Shown: in pieces, positions 23,641 to 35,399 of the stretch
Layout: every line of letters starts with the position of its first letter
Position numbering within the stretch: the stretch's first letter is position 1
DNA from: Cyrtodaria siliqua
Taxonomy: Eukaryota; Mollusca; Bivalvia; Adapedonta; Hiatellidae
Direction of reading: 5' to 3'
Length of the DNA: 64,000 nucleotides
Assembly: GCA_037043455.1 (NCBI GenBank)
Contig: JAWPHD010001271.1
Span: forward strand, 248,001 to 312,000
Position numbers and translations under genes: made by a program
The notes under the pieces: model-generated
Told to the model about the DNA's origin: nothing
What the model saw: the letters and a program-made list of their open reading frames with translations, nothing else
Database searches by the model: none

Positions 23641-26600
23641 CATCATCACCCCTGTATTGTTCTAGGTGCTGCTTGAGTGATGGCAGAAAACAATGGTCGT
23701 CGCTCCAGCAAAACATGGAGTTTTTACAACATAATTTGAAGCAACTCTACAGTTCTGCAGATAACAAGTTTCCAGGCCCATTTTACATTTTTTTAATTTT
23801 ATAGCGAAAAATCCCGGGTTGCGTTTCTTTTTCACTTTAGTATATTTACTTTTATTGTCAAATATCGGTCTGGTTAGAATAAAATAAAGCGCCAACTGCA
23901 TTCGCCCACTTTTCACGCACATAAAAGTCAACGTTTGCTTGACGTTATGTTGTAGGGATGGGGTTGGGGTAATGGTCTCATAACAGGATAACAGCAAATT
24001 GAATTTGATGATTTTAGATAATAGATAACAAGAATTAACAATACATAAAAAAAATCAAATAGCAATCCTAAATTTTACATTTTACGATAGGTGGTGGAGG
24101 GGGAGAGTTGGGGACAAGATAAATAAATAACAGACAACATTAAATTAACCAAAAGATTACAATCAATATTATTTAAAAATAACAAAAGTATAAATTTCGC
24201 CAATTACAGCATAACACAACAGTTTAGTTACACAGTCTTGTTACCATCACGTGCTGCTTCTCATAAGTCAAAAGACATTTTAATTTTTTAAACTTTTAAT
24301 TAACATGCAAATATGTCTATTGTACATACAATCTCTCAAAGACTAGCCAACATCTCACCAACGTTAATGGCAAGATCAACCATCATTTTTCATCCAGGCC
24401 TTTATGCTGTTTCCTCTGGCTGAATCCGTGTAAATAGAGTAGCGAAGAAAGCAAAAGCAGGTCGGGTGACCAAGGCTAGAGTAAAGCTTCTTTAAAAAGG
24501 GTGACAACTTAAAACGAGGTCATACCGAAAAACAGGTATGATCGATGATTGGACAAAGTCAGTTTTTAAAATCCTGAAAGGGAAGGTTACGTTTATTGTT
24601 TGTCTTCAGTTGTGTTTATGTATGCCCTTAATGATTTATTCTCTTGTTACTCTGTCTTCTGACAAGTCATTGAGTACTTGCTTGGCTGCTTTCTAGGTCT
24701 AGAAAACGCATGTAGCTTTATTCACAACATACGAGTCATGCAAACGCGTGAAAAATTGCGAATACAGTCGGCTAATAGCTAGTGGGTACTTTAATGGGAA
24801 TAATTTGCCAAGACCGATATTTGCAAATAAGACATATATATCATACGGGGTTATCTGTCCGAGACTAGAATACACGTAACAAAGCGTAGTAAAGAAATCA
24901 GAAGCATGCCGGATGACCGGGGCTAATCATTCCGTTGAAATTTTATTTAATTAAAACATGACTTTAGCTCGAATTGTTTTATATTTTTTTAGATTTTAAA
25001 TCGACATATTTATATCACATAATCGACAAACAGTACATAGTTTGAAATAAATATCTCGTGTTCCTCGTGTAATACAGATACTACTCATTACGTCAAGTAC
25101 CTTTATATTGATATATTTTTATTTGTTTTGTTTCAACGCGATATAAAGAAAAGAAAAAAAAAGTTAAGTTCACTAAAATCGATTTATTGTAAAATAAAGA
25201 ACCTTTTCAACGTATTTGTTTTGCATTTATTGAAATGTATCGTGTTTTGTCGACATACATATATCGATTTATAGATATATATCATAACAACTGGAGTTGT
25301 TTTAAATGGAGAAATTCAATATAACCCAACAAGACGAGGCACGAATACGCTTCCGTAGTTAGCGTATTCGTGCCTCGTCTTGTTGGGTTATATCGAATTT
25401 CTCGATGTATAGTAACTCGAGTTGTTATGATATATAGCAATAAATCGATATATATAATTCCTATTGATTTTGGGTTCACTAGGTCAAAGGTCAAGGTCGC
25501 GGTGACATTGACTATCAAAATGATGTCCGATCAATAACTAGAGAATGGTTGGACCTAGGGTCCTAAAACTTGGAAGGATGGTTGGTCATGACCAGTAGAT
25601 AACCCCTATTGATTTTGGGGTCACTAGGTCAAAGGTCAAGGTCGCGGTGACCTTCACTATCAAAACGATGTCCGATCAATAACTACAGAATGGTTGGACC
25701 TAGGGTCCTCAAACTTGGAAGGATGGTTGGTCATGACCAGTAGATGACCCCTATTGATTTTTTTGTTTAATTTTTTTATTTTTTTTTATTTTATTTTTTT
25801 TAAATTTTTTTTTTTTTTTTTTTTTAATATTTTTTTTTAAATTTTTTTTTTTTAATTTTTGCATAAAAAGTTTTGGGGGTCGGCCCCTTAAAAAAATAGG
25901 GTCGGTCGGGTTACCTGAACCACACATATTTTTTATGTGGCCTTACTGATACAGATAGTAGATACAGTCACAGGGATATTGAATATCAAAACGATCTCAA
26001 ATCAATAGAGAACGGTTGGACCTAGAGTCGTCAATTATGCCTGTTCGGTCGTGTGGGGGAGCCATACGTTTTTGTCCCATGGACAATAACAATTTCTAGT
26101 TTAATTTGTTTTGTTTCAACGCGATATAAAGAAATAAAAAAATGTCAAGTTCAATAAAAACGATTTATTGTAAAATAAAGAACAATTTCGTACCATTTAT
26201 TAAATTACATCGTGTTTTGTCGACATACATATATCGATTTATTGATATATATCATAGCAACTCGAGTTATTACAAAATGAAAAATTCAATATAACCCAAC
26301 AACTTACTCGAATTTACACAGAAATGTCTTATTTTAATTTTGATTTAAGTTTAAACTCTTTTAATTAAATAGAATTTACACCGAAATGATCGCCCTGGTC
26401 ATCCGGCATGCCTCTGATTTCTTTACTACGGTTTGTTACGTGTATTAGTCTCGGACAGCCAAACCCGTATGATGTATATGTCTTACTTGCAAATATCGGT
26501 CTTGGCAGATAATGCCGATTAAAGTATCCACTAGCGAGCTGACTGTATTCGCCATTTTTTTCAGGCATATAAAAGTCAACGTTTGTATGACGTTACGAGA

Positions 26601-27640
26601 TATTGTAAATAAAGCAACCAAGCAAGTACTCAATGACTTGTCAGAAGACAGGGTAACTTGAGTATAAACCAGAAAGAGCGTACAAAAACAAAAATGAAGA
26701 CAAACAATAAACGTAACCTTCCCTTTCAGGATTTTAAAAACTGACTTTGACCAATCATCGATCATACCTGTTTTTCGGTATGAACTCGTTTTGAGGTGTC
26801 AACATTTTTAAAGAAGCTTTACTCCAGCCTTGGTCACCTTGCTTGCTTTTGCTTTCTTCGCTACGCTATGCCACACGGATTCAGCCAGGGGAAACAGCAT
26901 AAAGGCCTGGGGAAAACTCGATGGTTGAACTTGCCACTAACATTGTTGAGATTTTGGGAGATTTGAGAGATTTTATGTAAAATAGTCATTTTGCATGTTA
27001 ATTAAAAGTTTTAAAATTTAAAATATCATTTGACTTATGAGAAGGAGCACGTGATGGTAATAAGATTGTGTAACTAGACTGTTGTGTTATGCTGTAATTG
27101 TCGAAATTTATACTTTTGTAATTTTAAAATAATATTGACTGTTATCTATTATTGGTTAATTTAATGTTGTCTGTTATTTACTTATCTTGTCCCCAACTCT
27201 CCCCCTCCACCACATATCGTAAAATGTAAAATTAGGATTGCTATTTTATTTTATTTACTGTGAACTGTTTTGTGTATTGTTATTGCGTTTTTATTTATTA
27301 TCTAGTATCATCAAGTTATCCTATTATGAGACCCTTACCCCAACCACATCCATCCCACCCTCGTGTATCTTTATAAAGCAAACGTTGACTTTTATGTGCG
27401 TGAAAAAAGGGCGAATACAGTTGGCGCTTTATTTGGTATTATCTACCCAGACCGATATTTGCCAATACAAGTAAATATACTAAAGTGAGAAAAAAACGCA
27501 ACTCGGGAATTTTCGCTATATAATTTAAAAAAATGCAGAATGGGCCTCTGCAGAGCTGCAGAGTTGCTCCAAATTATGCTGTAAAAACTCCATGTTTTGC
27601 TGGAGCGACGACGACCATTGTTTTCTGCTATGACAAAAAT
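23640..27640. mobile_element. ~4-kb imperfect palindrome (giant foldback)
   Basis: The left arm 23640-25350 pairs with the right arm 25380-27640. Examples: GCTCCAGCAAAACATGGAGT (23703) with its complement at 27585; GGTGGTGGAGGGGGAGAGTT (24090) with 27195; CATACCGAAAAACAGGTATG (24521) with 26767; GACGAGGCACGAATACGC at the centre (25333/25381). The right arm is lengthened by a 150-bp tandem repeat, a T-rich run and a second partial arm (25450-26320). No open frame of note; non-autonomous. Confidence 0.82.
25459..25758 (+). repeat. Two tandem ~150-bp units, 'GGTCAAAGGTCAAGGTC' type
   Basis: Two near-identical units (CCTATTGATTTTGGG, CACTAGGTCAAAGGTCAAGG, ATGGTTGGTCATGACCAG) inserted in the right arm of the palindrome. 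This repeat is common in molluscs. A poly-T-rich run of ~100 bases follows. Confidence 0.85.
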
Positions 27641-27878
27641 GAGAAAATGAACTTGAATAGCAATCTGCCTGGATAAGCAATGACCTTAGTTCTTGCTCCG
27701 GATTAATAATATTAATGTACTCTAAACTGACATTTCATAAGCTTCATCTAAACACGTATCTTTTACAGTTAAAGTTCAAGGCCCTAAAGTATACTTTGAT
27801 AAACTTCGCTGATAAGACGTTTGCTGCCATCCGTCCTTATCGTGGGATTAATTGATAAGAATTGATCAACTTGTTTCT
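27476..27878 (+). repeat. Segmental duplication, copy 2, left part
   Basis: Matches 18536-18995. Its first 160 bases are at the same time the outer end of the 4-kb palindrome, so the duplication junction lies within foldback DNA. Confidence 0.8.
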
Positions 27879-27969
27879 ATGGAAGGCCATGTCTGTCTTT
27901 GCATGAATAAGTTCCTTATACTGAGTGCATTCTGTAGTATATCCGGTCCTTAATTTACTATATTCGGTG

Positions 27970-28850
27970 CATATATCATTATATGTTGTACAAAGTTCTT
28001 TATATGCTGTGCAAGCGTCTTTATATGCGGTCCAAACTTCTTAATATGCTGTCCAAACTTCTTAATATGCTGTCCAAACTTCATTATATACTGTACAGAT
28101 GTCTTTATATGCTGTGGAAACGTCTTTATATGCTGTCCAAACTTTTTTATATGCTGTGCCAACTTCTTTATATACTGTACAGATGTCTTTATATGCTGTG
28201 GAAACGTCTTTATATGCTGTCCAAACTTTTTTATATGCTGTGCCAACTTCTTTATATACTGTACAGATGTCTTTATATGCTGTGGAAACGTCTTTATATG
28301 CTGTCCAAACTTTTTTATATGCTGTGCCAACTTCTTTATATACTGTACATATGGCTTTATATGCTGTACAAACGTCTTTATATGCTGTACAAATTTCTTT
28401 ATATGCTGTACAAACTTCATTATATGCTGTAAAACATCTCTATATGCTGAACAAATGTCTTTATATGCTGTACACATGTCATTACATACTGTACAAACGT
28501 CTTTATATGCTGTGCAAATGTCATTATATGCTGTGCAAATTTCTGTACAGGATGTGCAAACTACGGTATATGATGTCAGGGCTTCAATTATTATCCCAGA
28601 TGATGTGCAAAGTTCTTTATATGCTGTACAAACTTCGTTACATGCAAACGTATGTATATGCTGTCCAAACTCCTTTATATGCTGTCGTTTCTTCAATATA
28701 TTCAATGCAAACATTTTTCTTTCATTATATGCTGTCACATGTTTATATGCGGTCGAATTTTCTTTATACGATGTCCATAGTTCTTTATATGCTGTCGAAA
28801 CTTCTTTATATGCTGTCGAAACTTCTTTATATGATGATCAAAATTCATTC
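27970..28850 (+). repeat. Left arm of 21-bp repeats
   Basis: About 40 units, TCTTTATATGCTGTNNAAACN. 21 bases = 7 codons, so long open frames arise on both strands (up to 262 codons of LYAVQTS, LYMLCKL or QHIKKFV repeats). They are repeat artefacts. Confidence 0.9.
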
Positions 28851-29449
28851 GGAAGTATCTCGGCGATTTTCGAAGTAGGATTATTTAATAGCGGTGAAAA
28901 AGACAATCTCAACCAGAGTCATTCTGAATCTGTCAACGTCAAAGAAAGTAGGGCGAACGGTTAGGTCATGTGATTATTCAAAAAAGTTATGACTATGTTT
29001 ATAATAAATCCCTTTGCGTGATCCGCAAAGATAAAATATAGACCTATATTCAATATTTTCAAAGAAAAACTCTAAGAGTTAATGTTTTTTAGTAGTTTTC
29101 TGCTATCGAGCTTCGGTTTGAAATGTTAACATATGCGTTTCGATTGAGGACACCTAAGTACGTATTATTTTTGTATTAAAATAGTCCCTATTAAAACTAA
29201 TTTGTTTTCATGCATTATTTCAAATCTTGCAACATCTAATTTGCAGTTATTCTGAAAATCATATTTACACAAGAATTAAATAAGTTTCAGGCAAACGTAT
29301 TCCAATTTAACAGGTTTTACCAAAATCTTGTAATTTAGTAGTTAGCACAGGTATATTTGAGTGCAAGGAACGATAACTCTGCGTGGAGATTGTGAAAAAG
29401 ACTGACACACCATAAAGCACCAAACCGATCACAGTCAACCGCCAAAGCG

Positions 29450-29722
29450 ATGGCAGCAGACGTTGTTTTTGATATTTTAGTCAAATTGGGGCTAAATGCC
29501 CATCGTCAAAAAATTATTGACCAGCAGTTAGATTTGGTCCACCTTTGTACATGTCTGACCGACAACGAGCTAGCTCGTTTAGGTCTTAATACCATCGGGG
29601 AACGGGTAAAATGTTATCTTTTGTTCAAGAAATGTAGCGATTTGCTCCTACTTTCTCAAGAACAGTTTTCATGGTTTTTTCGTATGATATCTTTGATCAA
29701 GTGTGTGGGTTTGCGTGTGTGA
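29450..29722 (+). CDS. Small SAM-domain-like protein inside the foldback element
   Basis: ATG at 29450 in a fair context (AGCGATGG), 90 codons. Residues 5-63 follow the SAM pattern: VFDILVKLGLNAHRQKI, an acidic DLVHL helix, LTDNELARLGLNTIGER (the L-T-D-x-x-L-x-x-L-G core with a following G-x-R), then a helix. The last ~27 residues are not SAM-like and look like read-out into non-coding DNA, so this may be the first exon or a truncated piece of a longer gene. Known: SAM domains mediate protein-protein or RNA binding, and SAM-bearing proteins are carried by some animal transposons. It is the only plausible coding sequence between the arms. Role unknown. Confidence 0.5.
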   Translation: MAADVVFDILVKLGLNAHRQKIIDQQLDLVHLCTCLTDNELARLGLNTIGERVKCYLLFKKCSDLLLLSQEQFSWFFRMISLIKCVGLRV

Positions 29723-29799
29723 ATCCACTCATGATAGAGGCGTTTCGACAACATATAATGAAATATGCAGATAATATATATACAGTCATCTACTGTATA

Positions 29800-30900
29800 T
29801 GAAGACGTTTGTACATAATGATATTTGCACAGCATATAAAGATATTTTCACATCATATAAAGAAGTTTGTACAGCATATAAAGACGTGTGTACAGTATGT
29901 AACGAAGTTTGTACAGCATATAAAGACATGTGTACAGCATATAAAGAAGTTTGTAAAGCATATAATGAAGTTTGTACATCACATAAAGAAGTTTGTACAG
30001 CATATACATACATTTGTACAGCATATACTGAAGTTTGTACAGCATATACATACATTTGTACAGCATATACTGAAGTTTGTACAGCATATACTGAAGTTTG
30101 TACAGCATATAAAGAAGTTTGTACAGCATATAAAGACGTGTGTACAGTATGTAATGCAGTTTGTACAGCATATAAAGATGTTTGTACAGCATATAATGAA
30201 ATTTGTACAGCATATAAAGAAGTTCGGACAGCATATAAAGACCGTTGTACAGCATATAAAGAAGTTGGCACAGCACATATAGAAGTTTGGACAGCATATA
30301 AAGGAGTTTGGACAGCATATAAAGGAGTTTGGACAGCATATAAATAAGTTTGCATGTAACGAAGTATGTACAGCATATTAAGAACTTTGCACATCATATA
30401 CCGTAGTTTGCGCATCCTATACATAAATTTGCACAGCATATACTGACATTTGCACAGCATATAATGAAGTCTGTACAGCATATAAAGACATTTGTACAGC
30501 ATTTACATATGTTTTCACAGCATATAATGAAGTTTCTACAGCATATAAAGAAGTTTGTAGAGCATATACAGACGTTTGTACAGCATATAATGAAGTTTCT
30601 ACAGCATATAAAGAAGTTTGTACAGCATATAAAGACGTTTGTACAGCATATAAAGACGTTTCGACGTCATATAAGACATAGGTACAGTAGTACAGTATAT
30701 ACAGAAGTTTGGAATGCATATTAAGAAGTTTGGACAGTATATAAAGAAGTTTGGACATCATATTAAGAAGTTTGGACAGCATATTAAGAAGTTTGGACAG
30801 TATATAAAGAAGTTTGGACAGCATATTAAGAAGTTTGGACAGCATATAAAGAAGTTTGGACATCATATTAAGAAGTTTGGACAGCATATAAAGACGTTTG
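29800..30900 (-). repeat. Right arm of 21-bp repeats
   Basis: About 50 units, the complement of the left arm (AAGTTTGTACAGCATATAAAG). Long frames on both strands (up to 238 codons) come from the unit length. Confidence 0.9.
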
Positions 30901-31026
30901 CACAGCATATAAAGACATATGTACAACATATAATGATATATGCACCGATTATAGTTAATTAAGGACCTCATATACTACATAATGCACTCAGTATAAGGAA
31001 CTTATTCATGCAAAGACAACCATGGC

Positions 31027-31627
31027 GTTATACAGATTGATCTGAAGCGATCGGAACATTGATTGATCGATTTTTAAATGGCGCGTATTGTCTATGTTGG
31101 TGGTTATCAATTTATTGCCCGCTTCCTTCAACTTAGTCCAATAGGATATCAGTTTAGGCCAAACGTAAACACATCTTAGTTTGGCAAAACCCGACCTTAG
31201 ATTTTTTCAAATGGGTAGGTTATAATAGGTAGGACATTTTTTCTTTTTTTACTTTTATTTTCTTGCATGTATGGAAGATTCTTTTTTAAATGCTATTTGG
31301 AAGTTTAACTGTTTTAGTCCACGAGCCATGAGATTGGTCGGTACCATCTGATGGCAAATTCTATAATAATTGTTTTCGAAATCATTGATGCCTACAGGGA
31401 TCAAATTTAATATTTTTAGCCACTTGCTAAAAAAAAGCAATTGCGAAGATTTTCTACTTGCTGTTTTAATCAAGGTACTTGCATGACTAATTTAAAACCT
31501 CGATTCATTTTAGAAGGATTGCTATACATGTAATAATGACATTTTCACACGCAGCTAGATCTGCTATGTTGACAGATCTATATCACTAACATTTCTTGTC
31601 CAAGCTCCAGCTAGAGGGTCGGTCACA

Positions 31628-31660
<33 letters not shown>

Positions 31661-32690
31661 TGTTTTTTTTTTAGATATTTTATTGGTCATAGTTTTTACA
31701 GTGGTTTAAAAATATGAAAGATACATATAATAGTATGTAATACATTAATAAAGCAGTTAATAGTACCATGTTTATGTGGACATATCGACAAATTGTACCA
31801 ATTACAGAGTAACAGCTATGTTGGTAGTTCCTATCTAGAATCTTTACCGATTTATTATATTTGTGTTTTCTGTTTAGCGTTGTTAAAGGGTAACCCGAAT
31901 AAGTATATAAAGCAGAATATGCAGAATCTACATATGGTCCTTCAACTACATTAAGTAATAGTAATAATAGCAAGTACCGTGTTTACTTAGACATATCAAC
32001 AAATTGTATCAATTGCAAAGTAACATCTATGTAATAGTAATTGTGTCAGCTATATATTCTGGGCTTCCATGGAAACAAAATTGTGATGGACCATAAAATG
32101 TGTAATAAACTCATATCAATAAATACTGATAATGGTTATCCTTTGGGAGCAACAAACACAATAAAGAGAATAAAGCAGCAGACTCGGTTTTATTGAGTCT
32201 GTTCATGAGAAGTAATGAAAGAAGCAACACCTCTCACGCCCCCTAGCACCGGCTTAAGCGGTATTCTACTTCAAAGCCACCTTTATTGGGCTCGTTGGTC
32301 CTAAAAGTCCAGTAAAAATAACACTACTGATTTGCGTTTGCGTGTAAATTGTTGTATATATCTATAGCATTGAAAACGTTTGCGTTAGCTAAACCAAATT
32401 TTAGGCTGGGATTCCTTATATCATTATCTAGATGGGTGCATACTTAATTTACGTGCAAATGAATCACGGGCTTAACATAGCCTAAGAAATGTTCAATAAT
32501 TTTGGTTTAAGTAACCATCCAATCTTTGTTACTGACCATATGGTTTACTCTTCTTATTCTTATTTCATTCATTATGGGGTATGCCCCACCCCGCCCACAC
32601 AACCCAAATCCCGGTTATTTAGTTATTTTCATATTTCTGCATTCTTTTGTTTATTGATTCTTACACCTATAATTATGAGATATTTATCTG
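31027..32690 (+). repeat. Segmental duplication, copy 2, right part
   Basis: Matches 19001-20470 (GTTATACAGATTGATCTGAA through the TTTCATATTTCTGCATTC end). It has gained the hairpin repeat at 32121-32333 and poly-T length changes near 31630. Confidence 0.85.
32121..32333 (+). repeat. AATAAA-loop hairpin repeat, copy 2
   Basis: The same ~210-base unit as 2921-3130. Its absence from copy 1 of the segmental duplication (20118) shows it moved in after the duplication. Confidence 0.8.
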
Positions 32691-32935
32691 ATAAACACGA
32701 GATATTTATTTTAAGCTATGTACTGTTTGTCGATTATTTGATATAAATATGTCGATTTAAAATCTAAAAAATGATAAAACAATTTTAGTTAACGTCATGT
32801 TTTAATTAAATAACATTTCAAAGGAATGATTAACCCGGGTCATTCGGCATGCTTATGATTTCTTTACTACTCTTTGTTACGTGTATTTTCGTCTCGGACA
32901 GACAAACCGTATATATGTCTTACTCGCAAAATAAC
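32690..32935 (-). repeat. Foldback-family arm fragment
   Basis: Matches the right arm of the 10.1-11.2 kb palindrome (ACACGAGATATTTATTTT, TGTCGATTATTTGATATAAA, TTACGTGTATTTTCGTCTCGG). Confidence 0.65.
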
Positions 32936-33415
32936 CATGCTGGGTAAACAATTCATATATAAATGTAAATATAAAGATGAGATACCGAAATCCGAAGCGT
33001 TTTTAATAAAATTGAACAATAGGATTAACATAGAAATGTACACTGCCCCTAAATATGATACACTTAATACATTTGAAGACTATTAACAACACTTGGGCTG
33101 GCCAACGATGCTCTCTAGCAGACTCATTATCATTTATCTTACGTTATTCTCTTCTAATACTCCTTTTCCCTTCCTTCCTTTTACACCTCTTAAATAGTCA
33201 TAAAATATATTTAATATTATCTGAACAGTGTTATGCAATTTAACTGTTATGTGCTGTAATTTGTGTAGTAATTATATTATTTTAATGTAATGTTGCATGC
33301 CAAAAAAAATAAAAAAATAAAGAAGATTCATGAATTATCAGCGCATACTATTTAAAAAAATACTATAATGTATTTACTTAATACGTTTTGGTTGTGCTCT
33401 TCTCTGTATTTGAAA
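32935..33415. other. No gene recognised
   Basis: AT-rich spacer with short frames lacking recognisable domains. Confidence 0.35.
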
Positions 33416-33416
33416 G

Positions 33417-33695
33417 GACCGCAGTGACCCAGTATGTCCGACTCTGAATACGGTGATCACGGGTTCGAGAATTACTGGCACCACTGGGTTACTTCGTTGT
33501 GTCCTTATGCAAGACACTTCCTTTAACCTCGTCTGTCCGGTGGGATAGTAAACTAAACAGTCCCCTGTATCGGAGACTATCCTCAGAGTTTGTTAAGGGA
33601 TCTTTTTCCCGGATTCAGAGGTATAAATTTTCTCTGTGGTGACTTGAATTAACCTAAAACAATGTGTCGATGAGCCGTTAAACAACAATATTAAA
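33417..33695 (+). repeat. tRNA-headed SINE, 'GTGTCC..GCAAG' family
   Basis: GACCGCAGTGACCCAGTATG, then GATCACGGGTTCGAGAATTA (degenerate B box), TGTGTCCTTATGCAAGACAC and the end GAGCCGTTAAACAAC. The GTGTCC(T)xxGCAAGxCAC block is a core shared by metazoan SINEs. Confidence 0.7.
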
Positions 33696-33809
33696 CGTTG
33701 TTTGTATGATTGTTTTTAATCAACGTTGTGTGAGGCTGGCTTACAGCTGTTTGGGAATGTCGGTTTTATATCACTGCATTGATAATAACTGTCCAATTCG
33801 TGAAGATAA

Positions 33810-33972
33810 ACAATTAAATTGAATTGAATTGAACTGGATGTTATAGTCGCACCAACATAGCGATTTTTCGGCTTCCATTGGTGAAGAAAGATCCCAGCTG
33901 ATTCTCCGGGCAATTTTCGTGCGTTGTCGGGCACCTGGGTAAAACCACCGACGTTCCGCAAGCTAGCTGGAT
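33810..33972 (-). repeat. SINE-like repeat, family C
   Basis: Inverted as at 2020-2190: AATTGAATTGAACTGGATGT tail end at the left, TAGTCGCACCAACATAGCGA, ACCGACGTTCCGCAAGC at the right. Confidence 0.6.
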
Positions 33973-34494
33973 AGTATAAACATTTAAAATTGAGCTTGCA
34001 ACTTTACCTGTATGTTAGGTTTACTATTTAAGTTCCCAGACTTTTAATTTGGAACATCTGTGATGTGTTTACTAATCTGTTTTTAATTTCTAATTCCTTT
34101 ACTTAACGAAGGATAACATGTTTTTGAAGCAAATAACACATTTAAAGGGACACACGACAATCTTTTTAAAAACTCACTAGTTTTTTTACATAACTTGCAT
34201 TTGTTCATTAATTATAGAATAGTTTAATGCTTTTTGCATATTATTAACTGTTGATTATATGGCACTAATTTTATAGTTAAACCTAAGTTAGGAAAGGCCG
34301 AAAAAAGGAAACTTACAGTTTTATTTAAGCAGTTTTAAAGTGAAAATGATACTGGATAAATAAAATGAGGCGCACATTGCATTGCTTGATAAACCCTGAA
34401 AGATTGCCGTGTGCCCCTTTAAGTGTCGTTTCCCTGTTTTTTAATACTATCTCAATGCTATCAGTGAAATCGTTCTCATTTCCTGGATGAAATC

Positions 34495-34620
34495 TACTGA
34501 TAAATCAAGTTTTAATGACCATTAACTTAAAGAAAGGATATTATGGATTACACATCCGAGAAATGGAAACATATCGAGACACATACCAGACATCCGGATG
34601 AAATGTACGCATAAAGAATA
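34495..34620 (+). repeat. Direct repeat, unit 1 (unit 2 at 35013-35190)
   Basis: CTGATAAATCAAGTTTTAAT ... TCCGAGAAATGGAAACATAT ... CCGGATGAAATGTACGCATA is repeated at 35013-35190 with a 60-base difference. An AATAAA-loop hairpin repeat follows each unit. Confidence 0.7.
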
Positions 34621-34664
34621 TCATTACCTTACTTTATTAATAAAGAATGCTATCTGTAAAATCA

Positions 34665-34790
34665 AACATCTTGTGAACAGATTCAATAAAACCGAGTCTG
34701 CTACTTTTCTCTCTAATTTGTGTTTGTTGCTACCTTCCAAGTGTTCCCTTGTTAGTATTATTGACATTCACAATAGCGGTTGTTTAGGGC
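34665..34790 (-). repeat. AATAAA-loop hairpin repeat, copy 3 (partial)
   Basis: GATTCAATAAAACCGAGTCT stem-loop and GTGTTTGTTGCTACCTTCCA. Confidence 0.7.
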
Positions 34791-34804
34791 TGTAAAAAGT
34801 CGAC

Positions 34805-35016
34805 CCGACTACAAATCAGTAGTGTTATTACTTACCGATCCTTTGGGATCGTCAAGCCCAATAGGTGTGGTTTTACAGCAGAATACCGCTTAAGACATGC
34901 AAGGGTCGTGAGAGGTGTGCACCTTATATTACCTCTCATGAACAGACTCAACAAAACCGAAACCGTCACGTTTTTCTCTTGTGTGTTTGTTGCTTCCAAG
35001 TCATGTACTGACTGAT
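34805..35016 (-). repeat. AATAAA-loop hairpin repeat, copy 4
   Basis: Inverted full copy: GATCCTTTGGGATCGTCAAG at the left, ATACCGCTTAAGACATGCAA, ACTCAACAAAACCGAAACCG (loop signal mutated), TGTTTGTTGCTTCCAAG. Confidence 0.75.
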
Positions 35017-35212
35017 AAATCAAGATTTCCATTGTTTACAATAGTCATTATTTACTTAAATAAAGGATATTATTGAGGATTACTCTTCCGAGAAATGGAA
35101 ACATATTGTGACACGTACCATGCGAATGAGAAATCCTCCGGTTTATTACGAAATCAGTGACATCTGGCTTACATCCGGATGAAATGTACGCATAAATAAA
35201 TACATTCTGAAA

Positions 35213-35345
35213 AGAGGATCCATTGAAAGAGAAAAGTGGCAGACTCTGTTTTATTGAGTCTGTTCATGAGAGGTAATTTAAAAGTGCAATACCTCTCACG
35301 CCCACTAGCACCGGCTTAAGCGGTATTCTACTTTAAAATCACACA
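35213..35345 (+). repeat. AATAAA-loop hairpin repeat, copy 5
   Basis: GCAGACTCTGTTTTATTGAG, TGTTCATGAGAGGTAATTTA, AGCACCGGCTTAAGCGGTAT. It lies 75 bases before the RT copy at 35.4 kb. Confidence 0.75.
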
Positions 35346-35399
35346 GATTTATTATGGGTTTACCATTATTTTACTTGTAATTATAAATAAAGAACACTT

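Larger units (their letters stand above)
27886..31026. mobile_element. 3.1-kb foldback transposon with 21-bp-repeat arms and a SAM-like ORF
   Basis: The termini GCCATGTCTGTCTTTGCATG and, inverted, GCCATGGTTGTCTTTGCATG continue as ~110-base near-identical inverted ends (AATAAGTTCCTTATACTGAG...). Inside them lie arms of 21-bp repeats (TTTATATGCTGTACAAACTT left; complement at right). The left arm includes a 4 x 21 = 84-bp unit three times (28079-28330). The centre, 28850-29790, is unique. Copy 1 of the duplicated segment (18998) is the empty site. A clear target duplication was not found. Confidence 0.85.

Noticed and set aside
27950..30971. Long frames (up to 262 codons) of LYAVQTS, LYMLCKL or QHIKKFV repeats
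   Set aside because: 21-bp repeats are 7 codons long, so open frames arise in several phases on both strands; they are arms of a foldback element.
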